This document shows positions 46,067 to 55,702 of a stretch of 64,000 nt of DNA, in pieces (position 1 is the stretch's first letter; each line of letters opens with the position of its first letter). Origin of the DNA: Candidatus Tenebribacter davisii (GTDB lineage: Bacteria > Cloacimonadota > Cloacimonadia > Cloacimonadales > TCS61); the NCBI GenBank assembly GCA_030765535.1, contig JAVCCH010000194.1:1-64000 (forward strand), in the 5' to 3' direction. Made by a program: the position numbers and the translations under genes. The notes below the pieces were generated by a model. It did not search any database. It worked only from the letters and a program-made list of their open reading frames with translations, and was not told the DNA's origin.

Positions 46067-47410
46067 TTACCTGTTCTTTTTTGAGTTATGTTTATCAATA
46101 TACATTTTCTGGTCAGCTTCTTCTATGGTCTCTTCTACACTTTTTTTCATCTCTGTATTCCAATAAGAACTCCCAATAGCAAAACTTACAGGAAAGGAAA
46201 GCTCACTTTTCTTATTAGCCTTAACTATTGCTTTGCGTAATCTATTCTCAACTATTTCCACTTCCTTACCTGTTTGCGGAAGCATAAGGAGAAATTCATC
46301 TCCACCGCTACGGATAATATTATCTGTTTCTCGAGCCTGGGAAACCAGTAAAGAAGCAACAAATTGAATTGCTTGATCACCCTTATTATGACCGAATGTG
46401 TCGTTTATATGCTTGAGGTTATTGATGTCTACAACAATAAAACCAATATCATTACCATAGCGCTTTGCCAGTTTTACCTCATATTTTATTGCCTGGTTAT
46501 AATATAACCGGTTAAACACATTGGTTAACGGATCGATTACAGCTTTCTTTTTGAGCATTTCCTCATATTCTAATCTTTTTAATGATTCATCTGCATGATT
46601 GAACAGAATCAACAATGTTTTAACTAATACATCTTCATGATAGGCATTTTCGTCTTTATCAACTGCTGCGAAGACAGTTTCATGTCCAATTCTACTTCCT
46701 ATAACAGAGCCAATATCCTTCCAAGTTGGCTCTATTTCAATAATATCTTTTTTGGTTGAAAATATACAAATCTCGTTTGAACAAAAAATATTACCAATAA
46801 TTCCTTCATTTACACTGTATATCGGTTTAAAATGTTTTAAGGATTTTTCGGATATGTTGATCAGGTCATCTAGTTCTCTTTGATAAAAAACAAAATCCGA
46901 AATTTCAAAAACAGCGACGAGTGCTTTGCCTAGTATGCTAAAAATAGATCTCTTAGTCTCACATTCCATTAGCTCCATCGCAACATCATGCAAGATCTCA
47001 ATTTTTTGCTTCTCTTCTATAATTTGCTGATCAAGCTTAAACCTGAATATTGCCATTTCTATTGTAGCATATAATTCCCTATCTTCAAAAGGTTTATTAA
47101 TAAAGCCATAAGGTGCTGTAAGTTTGGCATCCTGGATAGTTTTTTCATTCGTATATGCGGTAACGTAAATTACCGGTATATTGTACTCTTTTTGGATAAT
47201 ATCAGTTAATTCAATGCCGTCGAGATCACCATTTAGTTTTATATCAACAAGTACAATATCAGGTTTTTTCTCTTTTATCCTTTTAAGTACTGTTTCTCCA
47301 TCTCCTTCTACCGCAGTAACATAATAACCAAAATTCTCGACAGACATCTTGATATCATTGGCAATTATAACTTCATCTTCAACAATAAGAATTTTAACCT
47401 TTTTCCGCAT
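46067..47410 (-). CDS. Response regulator with GGDEF domain (diguanylate cyclase)
   Basis: 447 residues from ATG 47410 with GGAG upstream. REC domain (KILIVEDEVIIANDI, PDIVLVDIKLNGDLDG, PVIYVTAYTN, FINKPFEDREL), a GAF-like middle (about 140-285), then a GGDEF domain with the intact active site IIRSGGDEFLLMLP. An RxxD inhibition site (RETD) sits five residues before it, so product feedback is likely. It makes c-di-GMP from two GTP. Operon partner of the HD-GYP regulator; no kinase is adjacent, but two orphan kinases lie at 10-15 kb. Confidence 0.93.
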   Translation of the reverse strand: MRKKVKILIVEDEVIIANDIKMSVENFGYYVTAVEGDGETVLKRIKEKKPDIVLVDIKLNGDLDGIELTDIIQKEYNIPVIYVTAYTNEKTIQDAKLTAPYGFINKPFEDRELYATIEMAIFRFKLDQQIIEEKQKIEILHDVAMELMECETKRSIFSILGKALVAVFEISDFVFYQRELDDLINISEKSLKHFKPIYSVNEGIIGNIFCSNEICIFSTKKDIIEIEPTWKDIGSVIGSRIGHETVFAAVDKDENAYHEDVLVKTLLILFNHADESLKRLEYEEMLKKKAVIDPLTNVFNRLYYNQAIKYEVKLAKRYGNDIGFIVVDINNLKHINDTFGHNKGDQAIQFVASLLVSQARETDNIIRSGGDEFLLMLPQTGKEVEIVENRLRKAIVKANKKSELSFPVSFAIGSSYWNTEMKKSVEETIEEADQKMYIDKHNSKKNR

Positions 47411-48022
47411 ATCAACTCCAAACGTAATTATTCGCATTACTAATTAAATTCAGCATAATCAATTATTTGATCTAGAATATTTTACTGCAAGTTTTTTATT
47501 TTAGTATGTGTAAATAATCTTTTAATTAGCACTATGAGAACTTTAAATCCTGAAGGTTATTATGGGGTGGCAGGGAGATTTGCCACTTAAAAATAGGCCT
47601 AAATATCTTGTAAAGTTTGGTTATAACTGTGTTGAGTGCGTGAACGCCATTGTTGCCACGTTTGGCAACAAACTGCAATTATAGCTTGATTTGTGGCAAA
47701 GGTGTGACATACTTGCGCGACAAAAAAAGTTTCATAGGTTTGTCATATTTTAAGTAACTACTATATTTACAAGTACTTAGAAAATTATAAATGTGAAATT
47801 CCAAGAATTAACTTGTGGATATGTTTTACGTTTCACAGGTAACTATTATATATGGTAAGGAGTTATGAAAATATTTATGTAATGTTAGGAAGTTTAAAAA
47901 ATATGGTATTTTACAAGTAACTATTTTATTTTTAAAGACTTATGGAATTAATGCTTATTGAAAAACTGTTGACATCATGTCAAAAATGTAACAGGCTTGG
48001 ATCTTTGAATGAAATTAAAAGT
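47411..48022. other. Intergenic region with short repeats and hairpins
   Basis: No gene is visible in 612 bp. It holds two hairpins: GTGGCA/TGCCAC at 47567-47586, and an 8-bp perfect TGTTGCCA/TGGCAACA at 47651-47670. TTTGCCAC at 47579 also recurs inverted as GTGGCAAA at 47692. Three copies of an (A/G)GTAACTA motif occur at about 47753, 47838 and 47916, spaced about 80 bp. It carries the promoter of the GGDEF operon on the minus strand. Confidence 0.5.
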
Positions 48023-49540
48023 TTACTTCAATAAAACCATCCTTTTTGCTTTCTTATAATTTCCGGTTTTCAATTTATATAAATATATTCCTGAAGAAAC
48101 TGGTTTATTGTTATCATCTTTACCATTCCAGACTACGGAATGCTGACCAGTGGGAAGTTGCTCACTGACAAGTTGCCTGACTTTTTGTCCTTTGATGTTA
48201 TAAATTGTTAACTCAATGGCAGTATTTTCTGGAAGCTTATAGCTGATAGTTGTTTCTGGGTTGAAGGGATTGGGAAAGTTTTCGAGAAGAATTGTATTAT
48301 CAGGTTTGTTTAAATATTCTTCTTCAACAAAAACACCACCATTAATATATATATAAGCAGAACCGGAATCAATACCATTATAGTCATTATAATTAGCACT
48401 GATTAAAGCATAATTTCCAGAGATGGAAACTGGGCAGCCGAAATAATCAAAATCAGCTCCATCGGATGCGGTTATCTTTTCCTGTTGTGACCAATTTGTT
48501 CCATTTCTATGAAATATGTAAGCAGAACCTCTATCTATCCCATTACCATCATCATGACAGGATCCAACTACCACATAATCTCCATTTATGGAAATGGATC
48601 TACCGAATTCATCATCAGCATTACCATCGTCTGCAGTTATCTTTGTCTGATGTGTCCATAACGTTCCAATTCTATTAAAGAAATAGGCAGAACCGGAGTT
48701 TGAACCATTATCATCATCCCAATGTGCTCCAATTGCTGCATAATCACCATTAATGGAAACTGTATAACCAAACCAATCATAGGCTGCTCCATCTGGTGCG
48801 GTTAACTTTATCTGCTCTGTCCAGTTAGTTCCACTTCTATAATATATATATGCAGAACCGGATTCTTCACCGTTATCATCGTCATAATGAGCACCTATCA
48901 ATGCATAATCTCCTGAGATAGATACTGAATAACCAAACAAGTCTTCATCCATGACTTCAGGTGCGGTTAACTTTGCCTGCTCTATCCAATCAGTTCCACT
49001 TCTATAGAAAATATAAGCAGAACCTCTATCTATCCCATAATCATCAACACCCCAAGCTCCAACAATAGCGTAATCACCCGATATAGAAACTGAACAGCCA
49101 AATTTATCTTCAGTTGCACCATCGGTTGCAGTTATCTTAGCCTGCTCAGACCATGTAGTTCCACTTCTATAAAATATATAAGCAGAACCGGAATCAGTCC
49201 CATTATCATCACCACCATAAGCACCAATCACAGCATAATCTCCAGAGATGGAAACGGAATAACCGAAATAATCTTCAGTTGCACCATCGGTTGCGGTTAT
49301 CTTTGCCTGCTCTATCCAATCAGTTCCACTTTTATGAAAGATATAAGCAGAACCGGTCATAGTCCAATTATCACCATCTTTCCAAGCACCTATCACAGCA
49401 TAATCCCCATCTATGGAAATTGAATTACCGAAATAATCATAAGCTGAACCGTCGGAAGCTGCTAATTGTTGTTCGTTACCCCAATCAGCAAATAAAGTTG
49501 AGCTAAGCAATAAAACGATAATAAGTATAGCTTTTTTCAT
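48023..49540 (-). CDS. Exported FG-GAP repeat protein with C-terminal sorting domain
   Basis: 505 residues, signal peptide 1-18 and GGAGG ribosome site. Seven repeats of 55 residues (about 35-405) share FGYSVSISGDYAVIGAYG, GSAYIFYRSGT and EQAKITATDGA, an FG-GAP-like beta-propeller unit with Asp-rich loops (DDDNG) that could bind calcium. The end (ENFPNPFNPETTISYKLPE, SSGIYLYKL, KKAKRMVLLK) is the same sorting domain as at 1.8 kb. It should be a surface protein; ligand unknown. The strong DNA-level repetition (165-bp unit) makes it prone to copy number change. Confidence 0.88.
   Translation of the reverse strand: MKKAILIIVLLLSSTLFADWGNEQQLAASDGSAYDYFGNSISIDGDYAVIGAWKDGDNWTMTGSAYIFHKSGTDWIEQAKITATDGATEDYFGYSVSISGDYAVIGAYGGDDNGTDSGSAYIFYRSGTTWSEQAKITATDGATEDKFGCSVSISGDYAIVGAWGVDDYGIDRGSAYIFYRSGTDWIEQAKLTAPEVMDEDLFGYSVSISGDYALIGAHYDDDNGEESGSAYIYYRSGTNWTEQIKLTAPDGAAYDWFGYTVSINGDYAAIGAHWDDDNGSNSGSAYFFNRIGTLWTHQTKITADDGNADDEFGRSISINGDYVVVGSCHDDGNGIDRGSAYIFHRNGTNWSQQEKITASDGADFDYFGCPVSISGNYALISANYNDYNGIDSGSAYIYINGGVFVEEEYLNKPDNTILLENFPNPFNPETTISYKLPENTAIELTIYNIKGQKVRQLVSEQLPTGQHSVVWNGKDDNNKPVSSGIYLYKLKTGNYKKAKRMVLLK
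48329..49438 (-). repeat. Seven 165-bp tandem coding repeats (FG-GAP type)
   Basis: Each unit encodes 55 residues; units 2 to 6 share most codons, including the strings for GSAYIF and SISGDYA. They are imperfect, with the first and last most divergent, and are contained in one gene. Confidence 0.85.
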
Positions 49541-49597
49541 TTTCTCCTCCGTATAGTTTTTTTTAATTCACTTTCATTATCAAGAATAAGTACAAAA

Positions 49598-52357
49598 TTA
49601 TTTTCCTCTCACTAACGGAAAGTCCATTCCTCTAGAATCCACCACAGGATATTGAGCTTCCTGCCTGTATTTTTTTGTTAATTCCGGTAATTGCTCTTCA
49701 ATATAACTCATCAACTTTCTTACTGTAACGATTTCGCCTTTTTGAACAGCCTTGCCGTTTAAACCTTCGAGAAGAGTATATGTAAAAACTCCATGTCCAA
49801 GTTCTTTAACTTCTGTTGCGAATTGATCTTTTGATGATGCCGCAATAATGTGTACTCCGGTTGACCTTGATAACTGCGAAAGTGCCTTTCTATCCTCAAA
49901 TCCCCTGAACGCTAATAACACCGCTCCTGATTTACAGGCGTCTATCATCACTAATACTTTTTGAGCTTTAATGTTTTTTATTGAATTTGATAATTCATCG
50001 GATGAAATGGCTTTTTCTTTAACATCATCTTCTCTCTCAGGGTAGGTTAATTCATGCGGTATAAAATACCACTTTTCATTTATATTCTCACCGTGACCGG
50101 CAAGATAGATCAGCACCGCATCCTGAGGATTAGTGTTCTGAAGCTCTTTTAACTTTGCTAATATACCTTCTTTGGTTGCCTGTTCGTTGTAAATATCTCT
50201 GATCTCAACTTTTTTGAATAATTCCGTTCCGCTTTGCCTGAAAAAATCAGCTATCCCTTTTGCGTCAGGTTCAGCATAATTCAAATTTAAAGCAGGATTT
50301 TTATATTTATTTATTCCCACAGCAAAAACATACATTGATATTTCTTTTTCAGGAGCAAGAAGCTTTATCATTATCTCTGATGGATTTGATTCGGTTCTGT
50401 CTCTGCTGAAACCAATAGCTCTGAAAGTATTAAGTCCATCAACAAGTATGATCGTATATGATTTTATGCTTTCGTTATCTTTCGGAACGATCTTAATTCC
50501 TCTCGTTTCTTCTCCGATCGCTTTTCCATTGTGATAAAGCCTTATCTCGTCAATTCCTCCACCTTTATCTTTTGCTGAAACAGTGATCGTAACTTCCTCA
50601 TTCTTTAATTCAGAATTTGTTTCAGGTGATATTATTCTTACTAAAGGTGGTAAAGCTACACCGTCTCTGATGTCGGTAACTGGCTCAAGTTTCTTTCCCT
50701 GCAAAACTGAAGCCACATAAACGGGGTTATAATATTTTTCATAAAAGTTATCTATTGCATATACTTTGTTTCCAACTTTTACATTAAGATATTTGGCACC
50801 ATTTGGTGAAGCATTGAAATAGCCTTCAGGAGTGATCACTATCCATTCGCCGTCTTTCAAACTTATAAACTGGGCGATCTCTTTGCCTGTTTCTATGTCC
50901 CAAAGCTTTATTGAGCCATCTTTACCTCCAGAAATAAAACTTTTTCCATCATTAGAAAAATCGGGGGAATATACACCACCTATATGTCCTGTAAATGTCT
51001 TTATTTCACTGCCCGTTGCAATATCCCAGAGCCTAATTGAATTATTTTTGCCGGTCGATAGGATGTAATTACCGTCAGGGGAAAAACCATAAAATGCATT
51101 GCCCCCGGTCAGTGTAAATGTACTTATCTCTCTACCTGTTGATACATCCCAGATTTTTGTAACCTTTCCACTCTCTGAAAGAACATATCTGCCATCAGGA
51201 GAAAAAGCAACAGATTTAACATCAGATGTATGCCCCTTAAATTGTCTTATCTTTTTGCCTGTTACCACATCCCAGAGTATGAGCATATTATTATTTTTCC
51301 CCGACCGTTTCTCCTGATACGCTCCATTGGGGAGTGTGAGCCAGGTAAAATTATCATCACCTCCAGACAGGATATAACGTCCGTCTGGGGAAAAAGCTAC
51401 TGATTTTACCCACCCCGCATGTCCGGTGAATGTTCTTATCTCCCTGCCGGTTGCAATATCCCAAAGTTTGAGTGTCTTATCACTACATCCGGAAAGGGCA
51501 TATAGCCCATCTGGAGAGAAAGCTACTGATTGAATCAAATCATTCCCATCAATTTCAGTACGAGTGCTCGTCATGAAAGATCTTATCTCTTTTCCTGATG
51601 ATACATCCCAGAGCTTTATGCTGTAATTCTTACCCCCAGAAAGAACATATCTGCCATCAGGAGAAAAGGCTACTGAGTAAATTTGCTTTGTATCACTTAC
51701 AAATGTCCTTATTTCTCTACCCGTTGATGCATCCCAGAGTATGAAAGTTCCATAACTCACCAACAGTATCTGATTTCCATCAGGGGAAAAAACAATTTTT
51801 GATACTGTCTTCTCTCCAATGGGTACAAAAATCTTGACAGATGTATTAGTAATCACCGGCTTAATTTCTTCTAAAGGTTCTGAAATTTGCTCCGTTTCTG
51901 AAAATCCAAGAGATTGCCCCATTGTTCCTACTATGGTCAAAAGTGGATCATTGGGACGGGAAATCAAAAGAACTATTCTATCTCCAGGATCTGTAGCGGA
52001 AACTGCATCCGTAAATTCAGCGGGATTTTTTATATCCTCGTAGTTGAAGGAAAGAATCTTATCATTCTGCTTTATGCCCATTTGTTCTGCCGGGCTTCCT
52101 TTTGTCACTTCGGAAACAATAACACCTCTACTTAACTGAGTGAATCTTATCAGCATCCGTGTACCTGTTGGATTCAAAGGTTGCACCTGTACCCCAAGCC
52201 AGGCCTTCTCAGTGGAAGATGGATTACCGAAAATAGAAGTGGGCAATAATAATAAACATATTATCAGAGAGTAAACATATAAAAACGAGATCAAAGATAA
52301 AAAAGGGATCTTGAATCCGATTTTACAAACACTCTTTTTGCTGTTAAAATTCATCAT
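49598..52357 (-). CDS. Exported caspase-like protease with PDZ and WD40 propeller
   Basis: 919 residues, AGGAGG upstream. A long signal region (residues 1-50) precedes a PDZ domain (about 55-135; VTKGSPAEQMGIKQNDKILS) and seven WD40 blades (about 175-495; VAFSPDGRYVLSGG...IKLWDVSSG), a full propeller. The 418-residue constant block follows: a WIVITPEGYF linker, an Ig-like module, then a C14 caspase-like domain with catalytic His755 (YLAGHGEN) and Cys808 (IDACKSGA). Export predicts work in the periplasm or outside. The effector is intact, and the propeller/PDZ probably senses a protein or peptide. Last of three paralogues. Confidence 0.9.
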   Translation of the reverse strand: MMNFNSKKSVCKIGFKIPFLSLISFLYVYSLIICLLLLPTSIFGNPSSTEKAWLGVQVQPLNPTGTRMLIRFTQLSRGVIVSEVTKGSPAEQMGIKQNDKILSFNYEDIKNPAEFTDAVSATDPGDRIVLLISRPNDPLLTIVGTMGQSLGFSETEQISEPLEEIKPVITNTSVKIFVPIGEKTVSKIVFSPDGNQILLVSYGTFILWDASTGREIRTFVSDTKQIYSVAFSPDGRYVLSGGKNYSIKLWDVSSGKEIRSFMTSTRTEIDGNDLIQSVAFSPDGLYALSGCSDKTLKLWDIATGREIRTFTGHAGWVKSVAFSPDGRYILSGGDDNFTWLTLPNGAYQEKRSGKNNNMLILWDVVTGKKIRQFKGHTSDVKSVAFSPDGRYVLSESGKVTKIWDVSTGREISTFTLTGGNAFYGFSPDGNYILSTGKNNSIRLWDIATGSEIKTFTGHIGGVYSPDFSNDGKSFISGGKDGSIKLWDIETGKEIAQFISLKDGEWIVITPEGYFNASPNGAKYLNVKVGNKVYAIDNFYEKYYNPVYVASVLQGKKLEPVTDIRDGVALPPLVRIISPETNSELKNEEVTITVSAKDKGGGIDEIRLYHNGKAIGEETRGIKIVPKDNESIKSYTIILVDGLNTFRAIGFSRDRTESNPSEIMIKLLAPEKEISMYVFAVGINKYKNPALNLNYAEPDAKGIADFFRQSGTELFKKVEIRDIYNEQATKEGILAKLKELQNTNPQDAVLIYLAGHGENINEKWYFIPHELTYPEREDDVKEKAISSDELSNSIKNIKAQKVLVMIDACKSGAVLLAFRGFEDRKALSQLSRSTGVHIIAASSKDQFATEVKELGHGVFTYTLLEGLNGKAVQKGEIVTVRKLMSYIEEQLPELTKKYRQEAQYPVVDSRGMDFPLVRGK

Positions 52358-52441
52358 ATCTAAGCCTCCTGTTTAAATTTTAAGTCACTATTGATATTAC
52401 ACCTCATTGCACCGTCCCTTTAATATAACCTGACTTCCCTT

Positions 52442-55400
52442 TTATTTTCCTCTCGTTATGGGAAAGTCCATTCCCTTTGAATCAACAACCGGATATTGGG
52501 CTTCCTGCCTGTATTTTTTTGTGATCTCAGGCAGTTGTTCTTCAATATAGCTCATCAACTTTCTAACGGTAACTGTTTCTCCTTTGCCTGATGCTTTTCC
52601 ACTCAAACCTTCAAGCAAAGTGTAGGTAAATACTCCATGACCGAGTTCTTTTACTTCTGTCGCGAACTGATCTTTTGACGATGCAGCTACGATATGCACA
52701 CCGGTTGATCTTGATAACTGCGAGAGTGCTTTTCTGTCCTCAAATCCTCTGAATGCTAATAGCACAGCACCCGACTTACAGGCATCTATCAGAACCAAAA
52801 CCTTTTGCGCCTTAATATTTTTAATTGAATTAGATAATTCATCTGATGAAATAGCTTTTTTCTTAACATCCTCTTCTCTTTCAGGATAAGTTAATTCGTG
52901 AGGTATAAAATACCATTTGTCATTTATATTTTCACCATGTCCGGCAAAATAGATCAAGACAGCATCCTGAGGATTTGTATTTTCAAGCTGCTTAAGCTTT
53001 GCTAATATCCCTTCCTTAGTCGCCTGTATATTGTAAACTTCTATAATACTGGTACTTTTAAATAATCCGTTGTCATTGTTCCTGAAAAAATCAGCGATAC
53101 TTTTTGCATCAGGTTCGGCATAATTCAGGTTCAGCGCCGGATTTTTATATTTATTTATTCCAACAGCCAGAACGCTTAATGATACATCCTTTTCAGGTGC
53201 AAGAAGTGTTATGATTATCTCAGACGAATTTGATTCAGTTCTGTCTCTGCTGAAACCGACAGCTTTGAACATATTTAGTCCATCAACCAGTGTGATCGTA
53301 TACGATTTTGTGCTTTCATTTCCTTTGGGAACGATCTTTATTCCTCTTGTTTCTTCACTGATCGCTTTTCCGTTATGATAAAGTTTTATCTCATCAATCC
53401 CACCACCCATATCTTTGGCTGATATTTGAATTGTAACTTCATCTGAAGGAGATTCAGTTCCTGAGACAGGAGATATGATCTTTACTTCAGGAGGTAATGC
53501 AACTCCCAACCTGATATCTGAGACCGGATTTACCTTCTTCCCCTGTAGAACTGAAGCCACATAAGCAGGATTGTAATATTTCTCATAGAAATTATCTATG
53601 CTGTAAACCTTATTACCAACCCTGACATTCAGATATTTAGCTCCATTGAGTGATGCGTTGAAATATCCTTCCGGTGTGATAACGATCCATTCACCGTCAG
53701 AAAATGATACAAAACGGGCGATTTCACTTCCTGTTTCAATATTACTAAAAATTACAGTTTTATCGTGATAGCTACCCGATAAAATTGATTTCCCGTCCGG
53801 ACTGAAAACAAGTGAAGTTATCCAGTGTTTGTGCCTTTTAAACGAAATAACTTCATTTTCTTTCTCAGAATCCCATATGGTGATCAGTCCATCATCATCT
53901 CCTGTTGCGAAATATTTTCTATCGCGTGAAAAAGCAATATTTTCAATATCTTTGTGCCTGCCGTCATAACCTTTTGGTGTGTATGTTTTAATTACTTTCC
54001 CTGTCTCAAGGTCATATAGCTTTATGAAACCTCTAACTCCGACCAGAAATTTATTTTCATCAAATAACTCAAATACTCTTGAGTTTCCTGTCTGCTCATC
54101 TAATTTATAAAGCAGTTTACCTGTCTGAATATTCCATATACCTAATTTCAAATTCGGCCATGCCGATGAAATGATCGCTTTTTTATTATCATTAAACGTT
54201 CTGATCATAGACAAATAGTATTTATTTGATTGTTCCAGTTGAACGGGTGGAGCATTAGGATCTTTTAAATTAATAACATTTAAAAAGTATTCTGACTCTT
54301 CATTTTCTCTTAAATTTTTGAATGCGTAATTTCCATCCTGAGTCACATAATACTCAAGACTTTCGTTACCTTCATTTTTACTATCATATGAAAATAGTGT
54401 TTTATTGAATATAGTGTCGAATATTTTTGTTATTCCGGTTTTCTCATCCTTAATATAAACTTGATCTGCAAACATTCTTCTTCTTACCTTAAAATCTTTT
54501 GTATTTAAATTAGAACCATTAAGTTCTAAGATCATATCATGGGTCAAAATATTTAACTTAGATTCGGCATTATAATAAACTCCGATTGGACTTTTTGCTT
54601 CATCAGCTAATACAGTAATATCGTTATTCTGGATATTATACAGAATAACGGTATAAGATCCATTACAAAATGCAATTATATTTCCGTCATGAGAGACTGA
54701 TGTTGTAGTACATGACGGTGCTCTAAAATAACTTCTTATTCCCGTTTCAATAACTTCCAACCGATCATTCTTTGTATCAAAAATTCCGATCATCCCATTT
54801 TTACCTGCCACTGTCATCCTGCCGTCGTTTCTGAAAGCCAGATCTGAAATTTTGCAGCCAGTTTCGATTTTATGATCAGTTGCCTTGGAAGTTATTATAT
54901 CGATAATTTTCAAATGCTTGTCTATAGTAAGTAGGGCTATTTTGGATCCATCTTTCGACATCGCCCATGAATAGATAAAATTACTTTTGAAGCTGTAACT
55001 GAATTTCGGTTCTTTTCTTTCCAAGCTCCATATATCTATTGAATATGAATCTATCTGATCAATATTAGGATCACCTTCTTCCGTAAATTCATTAGGTTCA
55101 GAATAAGTACTGCCGTAAGAATATGAAATAGTTAATAAGTCATTGGAATCAGGCATAAAACTCAGCCCTTTTTTTATATAATTAAAAATGTGTTGATTTT
55201 CTTTGATTTCAAATTCAGTTTTCAGCTCTGAAGTATTCAGATCATATATTTTAATTTCAATCTGATTATCAACCGCATAGAACTTCTCATCATCAGAAAG
55301 GGCTATACCGTAAATTGCGTAACTAGAATAATGAGATTGAAGTGAATCAATTTTCAGTTTTTCTAAATCGCATATTTTTATTACCCCTCCATCTGCGGTT

Positions 55401-55699
55401 AACAGAAACCTTCCGCTTTTTGAAACTGCCATTGAGTAGGTTTTATAGTTAAAAAAGTTTTTTATTTCTCTTTTTGCAGTCAAATCCCATATAGTCGTCC
55501 CCTGACCTCCGCTTGTTACCATTTGTGTATCATTGGAATTGAATGATACTCGTTCTGCCTCAAGTCCGACTCCTTGTATAAAGACTTCCACCGGTACTAT
55601 CTGCTTTATTGTCTTAACTTTATTTTCCTCTACCTTACTGCATGTTGTAAATATAAAAGAGAAAACGGTTATATAAATTAAAAATTTAGTTAATTTCAT
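52442..55699 (-). CDS. Caspase-like protease, lipoprotein form with large propeller region
   Basis: 1085 residues, starting 3 bp after the preceding gene's stop; that gene's last codons (AGAGGGAAA) provide the ribosome site. The signal peptide has a lipobox-like FTTCSK (Cys20), so it is probably membrane-anchored. Residues about 45-660 are propeller-like, with only some clear WD blades (VSFNSNDTQMVTSGGQGTTIWDL; FSRDRKYFATGDDDGLITIWD; FSPDGKSILSGSYHDKTVIF), probably two propellers. The constant block follows, with catalytic His921 (YFAGHGEN) and Cys974 (IDACKSGA). No PDZ. Middle member of the tandem array; the sensor region is unrelated in detail to its neighbours. Confidence 0.88.
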   Translation of the reverse strand: MKLTKFLIYITVFSFIFTTCSKVEENKVKTIKQIVPVEVFIQGVGLEAERVSFNSNDTQMVTSGGQGTTIWDLTAKREIKNFFNYKTYSMAVSKSGRFLLTADGGVIKICDLEKLKIDSLQSHYSSYAIYGIALSDDEKFYAVDNQIEIKIYDLNTSELKTEFEIKENQHIFNYIKKGLSFMPDSNDLLTISYSYGSTYSEPNEFTEEGDPNIDQIDSYSIDIWSLERKEPKFSYSFKSNFIYSWAMSKDGSKIALLTIDKHLKIIDIITSKATDHKIETGCKISDLAFRNDGRMTVAGKNGMIGIFDTKNDRLEVIETGIRSYFRAPSCTTTSVSHDGNIIAFCNGSYTVILYNIQNNDITVLADEAKSPIGVYYNAESKLNILTHDMILELNGSNLNTKDFKVRRRMFADQVYIKDEKTGITKIFDTIFNKTLFSYDSKNEGNESLEYYVTQDGNYAFKNLRENEESEYFLNVINLKDPNAPPVQLEQSNKYYLSMIRTFNDNKKAIISSAWPNLKLGIWNIQTGKLLYKLDEQTGNSRVFELFDENKFLVGVRGFIKLYDLETGKVIKTYTPKGYDGRHKDIENIAFSRDRKYFATGDDDGLITIWDSEKENEVISFKRHKHWITSLVFSPDGKSILSGSYHDKTVIFSNIETGSEIARFVSFSDGEWIVITPEGYFNASLNGAKYLNVRVGNKVYSIDNFYEKYYNPAYVASVLQGKKVNPVSDIRLGVALPPEVKIISPVSGTESPSDEVTIQISAKDMGGGIDEIKLYHNGKAISEETRGIKIVPKGNESTKSYTITLVDGLNMFKAVGFSRDRTESNSSEIIITLLAPEKDVSLSVLAVGINKYKNPALNLNYAEPDAKSIADFFRNNDNGLFKSTSIIEVYNIQATKEGILAKLKQLENTNPQDAVLIYFAGHGENINDKWYFIPHELTYPEREEDVKKKAISSDELSNSIKNIKAQKVLVLIDACKSGAVLLAFRGFEDRKALSQLSRSTGVHIVAASSKDQFATEVKELGHGVFTYTLLEGLSGKASGKGETVTVRKLMSYIEEQLPEITKKYRQEAQYPVVDSKGMDFPITRGK

Positions 55700-55702
55700 A
55701 AA

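Noticed and set aside
48329-49438. CRISPR-like repeat array
   Set aside because: The repeats are 165 bp, in frame, without short spacers, and encode FG-GAP units.
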